Shown here one piece after another: positions 12,275 through 21,015 of a stretch of DNA of 24,016 nt. A model generated the notes under the pieces. That model ran no database searches. It worked only from the letters and a program-made list of their open reading frames with translations, and was not told the origin of the DNA. Both the position numbers and the translations under genes were made by a program. The number at the start of each line of letters is the position of its first letter. Position 1 is the first letter of the stretch. Source of the stretch: a virus; IMG/VR virus record IMGVR_UViG_3300033148_004727, positions 1 to 24,016 of that record. One strand, 5' to 3'.

Positions 12275-13090
12275 ATGGTTTCGAGAGCTAAAATTCCCCC
12301 TAGTCAAATTGAGAAGCACGGTTTCAAACAAAGGGGTACGTTGCGGACGGGTATACCGCTGGACAAGGGACGTGTTTCGGATGCGTTTCGAGTGTTCAAT
12401 GGGCCGGTGCGGATTATTGCGATGTTTATGGAGATAACGGAGGCGGTGCCGGCGGGGACGTGTAATATGTCCTGGGTGTTTAGGAGCGACGCCGGGGGGT
12501 ATCGCGTTATCGGGGATACGGTGGATATTGCTCCAAGTGCCCTGGGCGACTTCTATGTAGCCGAGTTGGACGGTACGAATATCGTACAGGTGACTACTGG
12601 GACGGGGGCGATACACGGGTATTGGTATGAGGCGGCGACGGCGAATGGGACGATAGTGACACAGGGGGGGATCGATATCTCCTTCTCCGATTCGGCGATG
12701 TCAGCGGGGGAAGCAACGCTCTATGTGTATTATCAGCCAATTGTCAGCAATGCGTGTATCGTAGCGGAAGATTGGCAGACAACGAGTACGACGTCGAGTA
12801 GTACAACTAGCACAACGAGTTCGAGTAGTTCGACGGCGAGTACGACATCGAGTTCGAGTAGTACAGCGAGCACAAGTTCGACGGCAAGTACTACAAGTAG
12901 TACAAGTTCGACAGCGAGTACGAGTAGTACCAGTAGTAGTACCAGTAGCACATCAAGCACGAGTAGTACTTCAAGCAGTACGAGTAGTACAAGCAGCACA
13001 TCAAGTACGAGTAGTACGAGTAGCTCTACGAGTAGTACGGCGAGCACGACAAGTACAACTACGACGTTTGCACCCCATCCTGGGCCATAA
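12275..13090 (+). CDS. probable virion protein with Ser/Thr-rich mucin-like tail
   Basis: A 271-residue protein. Residues 1-165 form a beta-rich domain (FNGPVRIIAMFMEITEAVP, CNMSWVFRSDAGGYRVIG and ATLYVYYQPIVSN). Residues about 169-264 are almost only Ser, Thr and some Ala, ending TTTTFAPHPGP. A globular head plus a long extended, potentially glycosylatable tail fits a capsid surface decoration or fibre protein. Its place between terS and terL supports a structural role but does not prove it. GGAG lies 8 bases before ATG 12275; a TTG two codons upstream is less likely. Confidence 0.7.
   Translation: MVSRAKIPPSQIEKHGFKQRGTLRTGIPLDKGRVSDAFRVFNGPVRIIAMFMEITEAVPAGTCNMSWVFRSDAGGYRVIGDTVDIAPSALGDFYVAELDGTNIVQVTTGTGAIHGYWYEAATANGTIVTQGGIDISFSDSAMSAGEATLYVYYQPIVSNACIVAEDWQTTSTTSSSTTSTTSSSSSTASTTSSSSSTASTSSTASTTSSTSSTASTSSTSSSTSSTSSTSSTSSSTSSTSSTSSTSSTSSSTSSTASTTSTTTTFAPHPGP
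12779..13066 (+). repeat. imperfect AGT/ACG codon repeats encoding a Ser/Thr tail
   Basis: About 96 codons drawn almost only from AGT, AGC, TCG, ACG, ACA, ACT and GCG/GCA, in irregular 6- to 12-bp units such as ACGAGTAGT. The composition gives a long spurious Leu/Val open frame on the other strand. Length variation by slippage is expected. Confidence 0.85.
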
Positions 13091-13113
13091 GATAGATAAC
13101 TTAGGAGAGTAAT

Positions 13114-13326
13114 ATGCACACAGTGGAAGACGTGGTACAGAACAACAAGTCGCGTGTTAGGGACTATAGGAATACGACGCCACGGAATATAGATATTATA
13201 GAGCGTATGCACGGCGTAATGACTCCCAGAGAGATGGGCGTAGTGCCGTGGCACAGTGATTTAGGTAAAGACAATATGGGCTTGGTTAACTACATTGACA
13301 TGCTTAGTTGCGTATACGGGTACTAA
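13114..13326 (+). CDS. hypothetical 70-residue protein
   Basis: Starts MHTVEDVVQNNKSRVRDYRN and ends MLSCVYGY. TAGGAGAGTAAT precedes the ATG. Its TAA overlaps the terL start as TAATG, so terL translation may depend on it. A short hydrophilic protein directly ahead of terL, not recognised. Confidence 0.6.
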   Translation: MHTVEDVVQNNKSRVRDYRNTTPRNIDIIERMHGVMTPREMGVVPWHSDLGKDNMGLVNYIDMLSCVYGY

Positions 13327-14984
13327 TGGCTGTTGACAGATCCATAGTGAAGAATATGGCACGGGTCGATCCGGCGAGTTGGGCCGATGCGAATAGTATC
13401 CAACTGCAAAAGGGGTGCTGGTCGTTTAAGGATCGAACGTATCTGATCGAGCCGATGCAGGCGCATCTAAGGGAAGCGCCTCGGCGGCGGTGCTTTATGA
13501 AGGCGACGCAGATGGGATTTTCAGAGTTGCACATTCTGAAGATTCTCTGGGGGTTGATTCACAAGTATTACCCAGCAGGTGTACTCTACTTGTTCCCCAC
13601 GAAGAACGACGTGGGCGAGTTTAGTAAAGCACGGTTTGGTCCGTTGATTCGGGCGAATCCGACAGCGATAGGCCAGTATGTGAAGGATGTTGCGAGTAAG
13701 ACGGACACGGTTAGTTTGAAGAAAGTGGGAGATGCGTTTCTATATTTGCGGGGTGGCAGCCTTACCAAGCACATGGAAGCGGGGGTGCAAGAGAGTGCGG
13801 CGTTGAGAGGAATTACCGTGGACGGAGTCGTCTATGATGAGCTGGATCTGATGGACGAAGATGTGATTCCGAAGGCAGAAGGTCGAATGGGCGATAGTGA
13901 GATAGCGGAGCAGTCGTTCATCTCGAATCCCGTGCTGCCAGATAAGGGGATCGCATCACTCTATGACCAAAGCGATCAGCGACATTGGTTTAGGACGTGT
14001 TTGAAATGTGGGTATAAGACGTGTGCAGAGTTGGAGTTTCCAGATCTGATCGGGCAGAAGAACGGGAAGGGCTATGTCGCGTGTAAGAAGTGTGGGAAGC
14101 CGACGGATCCAAGATATGGATCGTGGGTGCCAGCGGTTAGGGATAACTCAGATTACATGTGGGGGTATCAATTAAGTCAGTTGACGAGCGTGAATCGTGA
14201 CCCGTATCAGATATTGGAAGAGTATACGAATCCGCCCGACGGTAATCTAGGTGACATCGTTAGGTTGAAGTTGGGTTTGCCCTATGTCAGTAGCGAGGAT
14301 AAACTCACGAGCGGACAAGTCCTGAGTTGTTGTGGGTCAGAGGTTATGCGGAATGGACATCCAGGGCCGTGCGCAATGGGCGTAGACGTGAAGAGGCACA
14401 AGAATGTGGTGATTGGTATTCGTGTGGGGGAAGATCGGTATCAAGTGCTAAGGGTTGCACGGATCGGCACGGGGATAGAGGCGTGGACTGATATATTGCA
14501 GATGGCCAAGCGGTTCAATGTCAGAAGTGCGGTAGTGGATATTAGACCCTACGAGGATGCGGCGAGGCAGTTTCAAAAGCAAGCACCGTTTAAGACATGG
14601 TTGTGTCAGTATTCGGAGAGTACTCCTATGGGGACACAATACAATAGCAGGAGTGGAATTGTGACTGTGAATCGGACGGAGATATTGGATGCGACGCATC
14701 GGTTGATATCGAATGAGCGGCAGTTGGAGTTACCGGCGAGTTGTCCCGAGGTGAAGCAGTTTGCGTTGGAGTGTTCTAGTATTGCAAAGGTGGCGGAGGT
14801 TAATAAGAAGACGGGGCAGTCGGTCTTTCGGTATCATAAACTTAGTACAAATCCTGATGACTATCGGCATGCGCTCAACTACTTCTATCTGGCGGCTAGT
14901 GGGGGGCGTGTGGCTACGGTAGGTGGGAGTGGGAGACGAACGAGTCGGCCGAGGTTTGCTAAGAATGAGTACGCGCGGTGTTAA
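13326..14984 (+). CDS. terL: terminase large subunit (lambda gpA-type)
   Basis: A 552-residue protein, a usual length for the family. The ATPase half has a variant Walker A KATQMGFSE (about 59-67) and Walker B GVVYDELD (about 167-174). A zinc-finger insertion with CLKC (225-228) and CKKC (253-256) is typical of gpA-like terminases. The nuclease half shows GVDVKRHKN (D354), AVVDIRPYED (D405) and a late NPDDYRHALNY acidic pair, fitting the three acidic clusters of the RNase H-like fold. It docks on the portal, pumps DNA into the prohead and cuts concatemers. The ATG overlaps the preceding stop. The frame is open six codons further up, but without a ribosome binding site. Confidence 0.9.
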   Translation: MAVDRSIVKNMARVDPASWADANSIQLQKGCWSFKDRTYLIEPMQAHLREAPRRRCFMKATQMGFSELHILKILWGLIHKYYPAGVLYLFPTKNDVGEFSKARFGPLIRANPTAIGQYVKDVASKTDTVSLKKVGDAFLYLRGGSLTKHMEAGVQESAALRGITVDGVVYDELDLMDEDVIPKAEGRMGDSEIAEQSFISNPVLPDKGIASLYDQSDQRHWFRTCLKCGYKTCAELEFPDLIGQKNGKGYVACKKCGKPTDPRYGSWVPAVRDNSDYMWGYQLSQLTSVNRDPYQILEEYTNPPDGNLGDIVRLKLGLPYVSSEDKLTSGQVLSCCGSEVMRNGHPGPCAMGVDVKRHKNVVIGIRVGEDRYQVLRVARIGTGIEAWTDILQMAKRFNVRSAVVDIRPYEDAARQFQKQAPFKTWLCQYSESTPMGTQYNSRSGIVTVNRTEILDATHRLISNERQLELPASCPEVKQFALECSSIAKVAEVNKKTGQSVFRYHKLSTNPDDYRHALNYFYLAASGGRVATVGGSGRRTSRPRFAKNEYARC

Positions 14985-14998
14985 AGAGGGGAGTCGTG

Positions 14999-15214
14999 AT
15001 GGCTAATCTGACGAAGAAGCAGCGGGAGGGGCAAGAGAAGATCAAGGCGAAGATCCGGGAGGCACATGCGCGGGGCAAGTGCGATAAGGATGGGAATCCA
15101 ATAGAGAAGCGTGTGTATGGTGTGGGGCATTTGAATTGGGCACCCGTCACGTGGGGGGAGCAGCGGTTGAACATATGGCCGCGCGATGCGGATGGGAATC
15201 TAATCGATGACTGA
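14999..15214 (+). CDS. hypothetical 71-residue basic protein
   Basis: Starts MANLTKKQREGQEKIKAKIR, a strongly basic helix, then RVYGVGHLNWAPVTWGEQRL and an acidic end. GAGGGGAG precedes ATG 14999, which sits 14 bases past terL. Small basic proteins after terL may be accessory or virion proteins. The role is unknown. Confidence 0.6.
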   Translation: MANLTKKQREGQEKIKAKIREAHARGKCDKDGNPIEKRVYGVGHLNWAPVTWGEQRLNIWPRDADGNLIDD

Positions 15215-15350
15215 GCCCACAAAAAGCATTGAAGAGATTATACAGGAAATAGAAAGACTCGACGGCATGAAGAGGCAGTGTGATAAAGCTATCATGTTTT
15301 CGTTGCTTTGTCTGGGCGCTATTGCGATACTATTGGTGGTGTGCTTGTGA
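15207..15350 (+). CDS. 47-residue tail-anchored membrane protein (putative)
   Basis: The ATG at 15207 overlaps the upstream stop region. The product is a charged helix (MTEPTKSIEEIIQEIERLDG) followed by a C-terminal hydrophobic span (IMFSLLCLGAIAILLVVCL) running to the stop. Its TGA overlaps the next gene's GTG as GTGA. Overlaps on both sides support a real gene in the operon. It would sit in the inner membrane with the helix facing the cytoplasm. Function unknown. Confidence 0.55.
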   Translation: MTEPTKSIEEIIQEIERLDGMKRQCDKAIMFSLLCLGAIAILLVVCL

Positions 15351-15805
15351 AGATTAGGACGAGCCAAAATGCGGAGGACGTGCGGGAGCTGTTCACACGG
15401 TGGCGCGATATCTGTTTGGCGGATGAGTTTGGTATTAGCGCAGACGTGGAGGTGGTGATAGCGGACTTGGCGAAGTGGTTGGCACACACGGAGGGTACGA
15501 TATTACTGGCTGAAGAGGAGGGGAAGGCGATTGGCTTTCTAGCGATCTTCTCCGTGATGAGCAATGTTGGGCATGACAAGTTTGCCCTGGAGAAGTATTG
15601 GTATGCAGAAGAGGGGCATGGTTTATGTGGTGCACATTTGTTCGTGGCGGGGAGAGCATGGGCGCGGTCGCACGAGTGTAAGAAGTTGATGGTGGAGATA
15701 TCGAGCATGTCGTCGCAGCATTACCAGAATGCGGTCAGGTTTTGCGAGAAGATGGGCATGAAGTTGTTTGAAACTACGTACATGTGTGATGTGAGTGAGG
15801 ATTGA
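15347..15805 (+). CDS. GNAT-like acetyltransferase family protein
   Basis: A 152-residue protein. It begins VKIRTSQNAEDVRELFTRW, then EEEGKAIGFLAIFSV (beta4-like), GAHLFVAGRAWARSHECKKLMVEI (helix alpha3 and beta5) and YQNAVRFCEKMGMKL, the GNAT order of elements. The acetyl-CoA loop (usually Q/RxxGxG/A) is poorly conserved, so activity is uncertain. The GTG start at 15347 overlaps the preceding stop as GTGA. GNAT-like genes between terminase and portal occur in many podoviruses, where their target is unknown. Confidence 0.7.
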   Translation: MKIRTSQNAEDVRELFTRWRDICLADEFGISADVEVVIADLAKWLAHTEGTILLAEEEGKAIGFLAIFSVMSNVGHDKFALEKYWYAEEGHGLCGAHLFVAGRAWARSHECKKLMVEISSMSSQHYQNAVRFCEKMGMKLFETTYMCDVSED

Positions 15806-15806
15806 T

Positions 15807-16004
15807 ATGGGCAGTGTAATGGATAAGTGGTTTGGAATGGATCCGCCAAAAGAGCCTACTCCTCCCTCTCCACCACCTAAACCGGAAGTAGAATCGGCAG
15901 ATGATATTATGAAGAGGATGAAGAAGACGAAGGGGAGAGCCGAAACTATTATTGCCGGTGATCTGGTTCCTATGGATATTGGCAAACGTTCCTTATTGGG
16001 GTAA
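15807..16004 (+). CDS. small proline-rich phage protein upstream of portal
   Basis: A 65-residue protein. It starts MGSVMDKWFGMDPPKEPTPP, continues with a proline-rich stretch and a lysine-rich helix (DIMKRMKKTKG), and ends VPMDIGKRSLLG. A KxxLLG-type C-terminus on a short protein just before the portal resembles the T7 gp7.3 or tail-assembly small proteins. GAGG lies 7 bases upstream of ATG 15807. The assignment to a virion or tail accessory is by position. Confidence 0.6.
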   Translation: MGSVMDKWFGMDPPKEPTPPSPPPKPEVESADDIMKRMKKTKGRAETIIAGDLVPMDIGKRSLLG

Positions 16005-16007
16005 GTT

Positions 16008-17636
16008 ATGGCTGACCAACGAGCCAAAGAGATAGTAGCACTGCGTGACCGTGAGAAAGCGCGGCAGCAGAATTTTCGTAACTTGTGGCAATCGGTTGCC
16101 GATTTGATGTTCCCGCAAACCTATGGCATTACGACTCAGAGAAGTCCGGGTTGGGAGTTGATGCAGAACCTGTGGGATACGACGGCGGTGGAAGAGTTGG
16201 AGAATATGACGAGTGGCTTGGTCACAAATTTATTTCCGGCAGGCCAGCCCTTCTTCTCCGTAGTGCCGATGGGTGAGATTGATGATTATGATGTGAAGCG
16301 GTATTTGTCTACTGCCACTGAGAAGACACATGAGGAGATGTTTAATAGTAATTTTATTGAGCAGTGCTCGAATACGGTGAAGTACTGGGCGGGGTTTGGG
16401 ACAGGGGCGCTCTACTCTGATTGGACGGTAGCGGATGGATTGAGTTACCGAGATTACTCGGTGGGCACGTATCAATGTTTGGAGAACAGTCGTGGGCTCA
16501 TCAATACGATCATCGTGTCCTGTCCCATGACAGCGCGGCAGATCGTTGAGAAGTTTGGTGAGAATAGCGGCGAAGCCGTGTTGAAGGCAAATGGAGTGCC
16601 GGAATCTTGCGAAGACGTGTTTGAGGTTATACATATTGTTAGACCAAGGAAGGAGTATGACGAGAGTGAAGGAGTTCGGCGGGCAGATCGTATGCCGTTT
16701 GAAAGTCTATACGTGCAGGAGAAGGACCAGATTATCTTGGAGGAGGGGGGGTTTGATGAGTTTCCGTTTGTCGTGCCAAGATATGAAGTGATGTATCGGG
16801 AGGTATATGGACGCGGGCGCGGGACGATGATGTTGCCGCAGGTAAGGACGATTAATCGGTTGGCAAAAGATTATCTGGAGATGTCAAACAAATGGGTCAA
16901 CTCACCGAAGGAAGTGTTGGAGTCGTTCGATGGGGAGGTGGACGTGACACCGGGGGCGCTCAACTATGTGAGTGAGATGGGATCGATAAAGGCGATAGAC
17001 ATGGGTGCTAATGGGATGTACCCAGTGACGAAAGATATACTGGAGTATCATAGAGAGACGATTCGGCAAGGGTTCTTTAAGAATGCGTTTGAGCCGATTA
17101 CACCATTGAGTGGGGATAGAAGGAATACGACAGAGATAATCGAGAGGCTCAAAGAAGGTATGAAGCGGTTGAGCAAGCCACTGGGGCGGTTGTTTACCGA
17201 GTTTGTGACGCCGTTGGTGACACGCTCGGCGTTGTTGTTGATTCGGAATGGTGTGATACCGCCGCCGCCGGAAGCGTTGCAGGGCACGCCGCTGAAGATT
17301 GAATTGATAAATCCGCTCGCGTTGGCACTCCGAGACCAGCAATCGAGGGGCTTGCAAATGTGGGTCACGGCGGGAGCGAATATGGAGCAGACGTTCCCCG
17401 GTATTACCGACAACGTGGATGCGGATAAGGCGTTTCGTGATTTGGGGATATCGTTTGGTGTGAAGACGGATCATATTAGGCCGGTGAGAGAGCGGGATCA
17501 GATGCGGAAAGCAGAAGCTGAGGCGGCCCAGGCACAACAGGAAATGGCCGCGCAGATGGCCAACGCACAAACGTATAAAGATACGGCGAAAGCACCGGAT
17601 GATGGCAGTCCGGCACAACAGCTGACGGGAGCGTAA
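16008..17636 (+). CDS. portal protein (T7-like head-tail connector)
   Basis: A 542-residue protein, the usual size for podovirus connectors. The opening MADQRAKEIVALRDREKARQ, then FRNLWQSVADLMFPQTYG, FPAGQPFFSV and RGRGTMMLPQVRTINRLAKD match the family pattern seen in T7-type portals. The C-terminal part (PPPPEALQGTPLKIELINPL, then a Gln/Ala-rich helix of about 40 residues) also fits. It forms the dodecameric ring at the prohead vertex through which DNA enters and on which TerL docks. It starts 4 bases after the previous gene and ends with a TAATG overlap. Confidence 0.9.
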   Translation: MADQRAKEIVALRDREKARQQNFRNLWQSVADLMFPQTYGITTQRSPGWELMQNLWDTTAVEELENMTSGLVTNLFPAGQPFFSVVPMGEIDDYDVKRYLSTATEKTHEEMFNSNFIEQCSNTVKYWAGFGTGALYSDWTVADGLSYRDYSVGTYQCLENSRGLINTIIVSCPMTARQIVEKFGENSGEAVLKANGVPESCEDVFEVIHIVRPRKEYDESEGVRRADRMPFESLYVQEKDQIILEEGGFDEFPFVVPRYEVMYREVYGRGRGTMMLPQVRTINRLAKDYLEMSNKWVNSPKEVLESFDGEVDVTPGALNYVSEMGSIKAIDMGANGMYPVTKDILEYHRETIRQGFFKNAFEPITPLSGDRRNTTEIIERLKEGMKRLSKPLGRLFTEFVTPLVTRSALLLIRNGVIPPPPEALQGTPLKIELINPLALALRDQQSRGLQMWVTAGANMEQTFPGITDNVDADKAFRDLGISFGVKTDHIRPVRERDQMRKAEAEAAQAQQEMAAQMANAQTYKDTAKAPDDGSPAQQLTGA

Positions 17637-17866
17637 TGATGAAAAGGGATACGATGCAGCAGGATGAGATTGAAGAACTAGAGAGTCTTGCGTTGATTGG
17701 GCGGCAAGTGTATTTCGTCATGTGTCCGGCGATTAAGGGACAGATCACAGCGGTGCATGTCTTTAGAGCAGGGCGAACCTTCACCGTAACATGGATTACC
17801 GATGAAGGGGCGAGTTCAATGGATGTGGATGGATATCAGATTCGCTTTAGTGAAGAGGCGGTCTAA
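17636..17866 (+). CDS. hypothetical 76-residue protein after portal
   Basis: Starts MMKRDTMQQDEIEELESLAL, then a compact beta-rich domain (VYFVMCPAIKGQITAVHVF, RTFTVTWITDEG and YQIRFSEEAV). ATG overlaps the portal stop (TAATG), with GGGAG just upstream. Its own TAA overlaps the next start (TAATG). No family known to me. It may be a small virion protein. Confidence 0.6.
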   Translation: MMKRDTMQQDEIEELESLALIGRQVYFVMCPAIKGQITAVHVFRAGRTFTVTWITDEGASSMDVDGYQIRFSEEAV

Positions 17867-18141
17867 TGCTGCGATGGAATAAGCAAACGGTTATTGATTA
17901 TCATGTGACGTTTAACAGCGAGCATGGTAAGCGGGTGTTGAACGACCTCCGAAAACGATGTCCATTCCTGTGTGATACGATCAATACAGCTAATGGGATA
18001 GATGTGAATAAGTTGTTGTACTTGGAAGGACAGAGGAGTATGTTGCTGCACGTTTATCGGATGCTGAAGAGGGATCCGAATGAAGAGGTGCCAACTAAAG
18101 CCATTAATAGGAATAAAGTAGGAGAGTCCCAAAATGCCTGA
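17866..18141 (+). CDS. conserved phage protein (Bbp19-like)
   Basis: A 91-residue helical protein. FNSEHGKRVLNDLRKRCPF and LLYLEGQRSMLLHVYRMLKR match the two conserved blocks of Bbp19-type phage proteins (a TxxGxxVLxDL-like start and an EGxRxxxLxI-like helix). These are usually encoded between portal and scaffold or capsid. Function unknown, possibly virion-associated. It overlaps the preceding gene by one base and the scaffold start by 8. Confidence 0.65.
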   Translation: MLRWNKQTVIDYHVTFNSEHGKRVLNDLRKRCPFLCDTINTANGIDVNKLLYLEGQRSMLLHVYRMLKRDPNEEVPTKAINRNKVGESQNA

Positions 18142-19090
18142 TGTGATTATTAGTGATTCAGTGAGTGCGACACCAACCGTATTGGCGGATGTACCCACTA
18201 CGCCGACGACGCCAACGACTCCCATTGAGCCGGTAACACCGACCGTACAAGCGGGTAGTGACGTAGTGATAGACACGCCTAAGCCGTTGGTGGGAGCGGA
18301 TGGGAAGTTTAGCGAAAGTTGGCGAGATGGATTCTCGGAAGACGTTAGAGACGCGGCGTGTTGGGAGAATGTGACGGACTTGGAGAACATGGCCAAGCAG
18401 TTCGTCAATCAGAGGTCCGCTATCGGCAAGGATAGCATTGTCATGCCGAAAGAGGGTGCGGAGCCGGAAGAATGGAACACGTTCTACAAGGCGATTGGTC
18501 GTCCCGATGCGCCCACGGAGTACCAGTGTGATGTGCCCAATGAGCTTAAACCCATCTTCAGTGATGAGCGAGTGGGGAAGGCACGCGAATTGGCACACAA
18601 ATTAGGGATCTCAAATGCACAATTCACTGCTTACATGCAGCATGAAATGCAAGAAGCGGCGGTTCTACTGGAAACGAAAGCGACCGAAGAAGGAAGAGTA
18701 AAGCAGGCGGCGGAGCAGGCGTTGCGGACGGAGTATGGAGCGGCGTTCGATGAGCGGATGCACGTAGCGAAGCGGTTGGTTGCTGAAGCGATTCCCAATG
18801 AAGAGGGGCGTATGGCGTTCCTGGAGAAGTTTGGCAATGATACGGATTTTATTCGATTCGCATCCGTGGTAGGAGCGAGGTTGGTAGAGCATAAGGCTCT
18901 CGTTGCGAATCTTACGGAAGACGCACCAGGGGATGCGCTACACCAAATCAAAGAACTACAACGCAAGCCCGGCTACATGAGTGCGGATAGTACTGAAATG
19001 ACCAACGATGAACGGGAGGCAATCACGGTAAAGATCCGTGATCTCCATAAGATAGCTTACCCCACGACGCCGAATACGCGTTTGGGATAG
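18134..19090 (+). CDS. scaffold / capsid assembly protein
   Basis: A 318-residue acidic protein between portal and capsid genes. The first 55 residues are Pro/Thr-rich and disordered (VPTTPTTPTTPIEPVTPT). SWRDGFSEDVRD and a middle block VMPKEGAEPEEWNTFYKAIG ... Pxx(P/T)EYQ are the signature of podovirus scaffold proteins. A long helix rich in Glu, Ala and Arg (about 170-215) follows. It would be an internal core that guides capsid assembly and then leaves. AGGAGAGTCCCAAA precedes the ATG. Confidence 0.85.
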   Translation: MPDVIISDSVSATPTVLADVPTTPTTPTTPIEPVTPTVQAGSDVVIDTPKPLVGADGKFSESWRDGFSEDVRDAACWENVTDLENMAKQFVNQRSAIGKDSIVMPKEGAEPEEWNTFYKAIGRPDAPTEYQCDVPNELKPIFSDERVGKARELAHKLGISNAQFTAYMQHEMQEAAVLLETKATEEGRVKQAAEQALRTEYGAAFDERMHVAKRLVAEAIPNEEGRMAFLEKFGNDTDFIRFASVVGARLVEHKALVANLTEDAPGDALHQIKELQRKPGYMSADSTEMTNDEREAITVKIRDLHKIAYPTTPNTRLG

Positions 19091-19114
19091 CCGTGGATAA
19101 GCGAATAGGTACAC

Positions 19115-19137
19115 GTCGAATGCTGTCAGAATTCGAC
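19115..19137 (+). promoter_or_regulatory. hairpin in the gap before the capsid gene
   Basis: GTCGAAT (19115-19121) pairs with ATTCGAC (19131-19137) across a 9-base loop. A competing CTGTC/GACAG stem (19123-19127 with 19135-19139) uses part of the same sequence. There is no T-run, so it is not an ordinary intrinsic terminator. A processing site or leader element for the highly expressed capsid message is plausible. The rest of the 156-base gap shows no gene. Confidence 0.3.
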
Positions 19138-19246
19138 AGTATCTTATAAGCCCCATCGCCTATCGGGCGTAAAGCGAAGGCATTGGACCATAGTGTTTAT
19201 GATAATCCTGCCGCTCTAATGTAGACACTATTTAGAGGTGTTTATT

Positions 19247-20170
19247 ATGAGCTTACCTAGCACGATTGACGTTGCTTTTACACAACAGTATGGCTCTATG
19301 CTCTATATGCTTTCGCAGCAGAAAAAGAGCAAGTTTGCTCCTCGTGTACGCAATGAGACGATTAGGGGCGCTAAGGATGGTTATTTTGATCGTCTTGGCG
19401 AAGCCGAAGTGGAAGACATTACCACGCGGCACCCCGATACGCCTCTCAACGAGATACCGAATTCTCGTAGACGGCTCACGATGACGGACAGCCATACCAA
19501 TAGCTTTATTGACCATCAGGATCAGCTAAAGATGCTGATTAACCCGCAGAATCCGTATGCCCAAGCACAGGCAATGGCTTTGGGGCGCAAGATCGATGAC
19601 AAGATCATCGCAGCGGCGCTCGGAAGTGCAGCCGCCGGTGTGGATGGGACGACTTCTGTGGACTTCAAAGATGAGTCGATAAGCATCAATGGCGATGGTA
19701 CGGTAACGACTCTTGGTACGCTTGCTGCTGTTAAGACGGTTGCGATTATGAGTTTGGCGAAGATTCTAACCATGAAGCGTTTGTTCGACGATGAGGATGT
19801 TGACGAAGATGCGAAGTTGCATTGGGCTGTCAGTCCGAAGGATGTTCAGGATATGCTGGATATCGAAGAGCTGAGCAGCGCTGATTACAACACGGTTAGA
19901 ACGCTGGCTCAGGGGAATATCGAGACCTTTATGGGTTTTGAGTTCTTCAAGACTACGCGATTGACCGAAGACGCAGTGACCAGTACCGCACATCGAACCT
20001 TCGCTTGGGTTGCTGATGGGGTTATTTTCGGTTCTGCCGAGGGTATCTACAATCAGATTTCCGAGCGTGAGGACAAGAGTTATACCACCCAGGTGTATTC
20101 TCGCATGAGCAATGGCGCGGTCCGTATGGACGGCGACAAGATTCACGAATGTCTTAACAAGATCGCTTAA
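19247..20170 (+). CDS. major capsid protein
   Basis: A 307-residue protein directly after the scaffold gene. It opens MSLPSTIDVAFTQQYGSMLY, with an N-arm, then IPNSRRRLTMTDSHTNSFID, a long helix with INPQNPYAQAQAMALGRKID (spine-helix-like), AVSPKDVQDMLDIEELSSAD and FMGFEFFKTTRLTED (A-domain-like). These fit an HK97-fold phage coat. ATG 19247 follows AGAGGTGTTTATT; a GTG three codons upstream is less likely. Codons ending in T or C and CGT for Arg are more frequent than in neighbouring genes, as usual for the most abundant virion protein. Confidence 0.88.
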   Translation: MSLPSTIDVAFTQQYGSMLYMLSQQKKSKFAPRVRNETIRGAKDGYFDRLGEAEVEDITTRHPDTPLNEIPNSRRRLTMTDSHTNSFIDHQDQLKMLINPQNPYAQAQAMALGRKIDDKIIAAALGSAAAGVDGTTSVDFKDESISINGDGTVTTLGTLAAVKTVAIMSLAKILTMKRLFDDEDVDEDAKLHWAVSPKDVQDMLDIEELSSADYNTVRTLAQGNIETFMGFEFFKTTRLTEDAVTSTAHRTFAWVADGVIFGSAEGIYNQISEREDKSYTTQVYSRMSNGAVRMDGDKIHECLNKIA

Positions 20171-20192
20171 CCTCCGTTGAAAGGAGCACAAA

Positions 20193-20993
20193 ATGGGTAC
20201 TCCACTTGAGGCTGGTAATTTCCAGCTTGAGGTTCCGAGTTATCCTCGTGTCCTGATTAATGGTGCGCTAGGCGAACCGAAACAGGGCATTTACGAGACT
20301 AGCTCGACGCAAGAGTATGAGCATGGAACGAAGTTGACCTACCCGGATGGTAGGGTATTTCGCTATACCGAGAACGGGGCGGTGGCACTGACCGTTGCTC
20401 GTATGACGGAAATGGAAGCGCTGTATGCGCGCGCCGTTGAAGAGACCCAAAGCACCTATGGTGCGGATGCTGACGTTGGCGATGTCGAAATCGACGTGGA
20501 CGTTACGACCGGTGGGACTTTCTCCGACAATGCGTATGCTGGCGGTACCATGATCGTCAATGATAGTACGGGTATGGGCGACATCTACCGGATTTTGGCG
20601 ACAGAGATCAACGACAGTGATGACACGCTGCTGAGAGTTCGGCTTGAAACACCGATCAGGACAGCACTGGACACTGGAAGCATATTGACCTTTGTTAAGC
20701 CGGTTGGAAAAGATGTTGTTGTACGTCCGACTACAGCGGAAGGTACTCCTACGGGTGTGGCACTTGTTGCGGTTCCAGCAACAAACTTCTTCTGGGCGCA
20801 AACCGGGGGCGTTGGTCCCTTGTTTGTAGACGACAGCGATACGGTCATCAAGGGTCAGTTGGTAGGTCCCGGTGGGACTGATGCTGGTGCTTGTGATGTG
20901 ATTGCAGCAGATACGACATATGCCTATGGCGTGGCCGTATATGTGGCAGCTGCGGATCAGCCCGCGCTGATTGACTTCAAACTGGACAGTTAA
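20193..20993 (+). CDS. capsid-region virion protein (decoration-like)
   Basis: A 266-residue acidic, beta-rich protein with an AAAGGAGCACAAA leader. Segments GNFQLEVPSYPRVLINGALG, GGTMIVNDSTGMGDIYRILA and ILTFVKPVGKDVVVRPTTAE suggest beta-barrel repeats; no membrane segment is present. It sits between major capsid and tail genes and shares the capsid's codon preference, which points to an abundant virion protein such as a head decoration protein. The name rests on position and composition, not on a recognised family. Confidence 0.6.
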   Translation: MGTPLEAGNFQLEVPSYPRVLINGALGEPKQGIYETSSTQEYEHGTKLTYPDGRVFRYTENGAVALTVARMTEMEALYARAVEETQSTYGADADVGDVEIDVDVTTGGTFSDNAYAGGTMIVNDSTGMGDIYRILATEINDSDDTLLRVRLETPIRTALDTGSILTFVKPVGKDVVVRPTTAEGTPTGVALVAVPATNFFWAQTGGVGPLFVDDSDTVIKGQLVGPGGTDAGACDVIAADTTYAYGVAVYVAAADQPALIDFKLDS

Positions 20994-21015
20994 TACTAAC
21001 CCTTTTCGTGGGGAG

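Noticed and set aside
12733-13254. Long leftward open frame of Leu/Val-rich sequence
   Set aside because: It is the antisense of the Ser/Thr codon repeats and has no ribosome binding site. The composition is explained by the sense strand.
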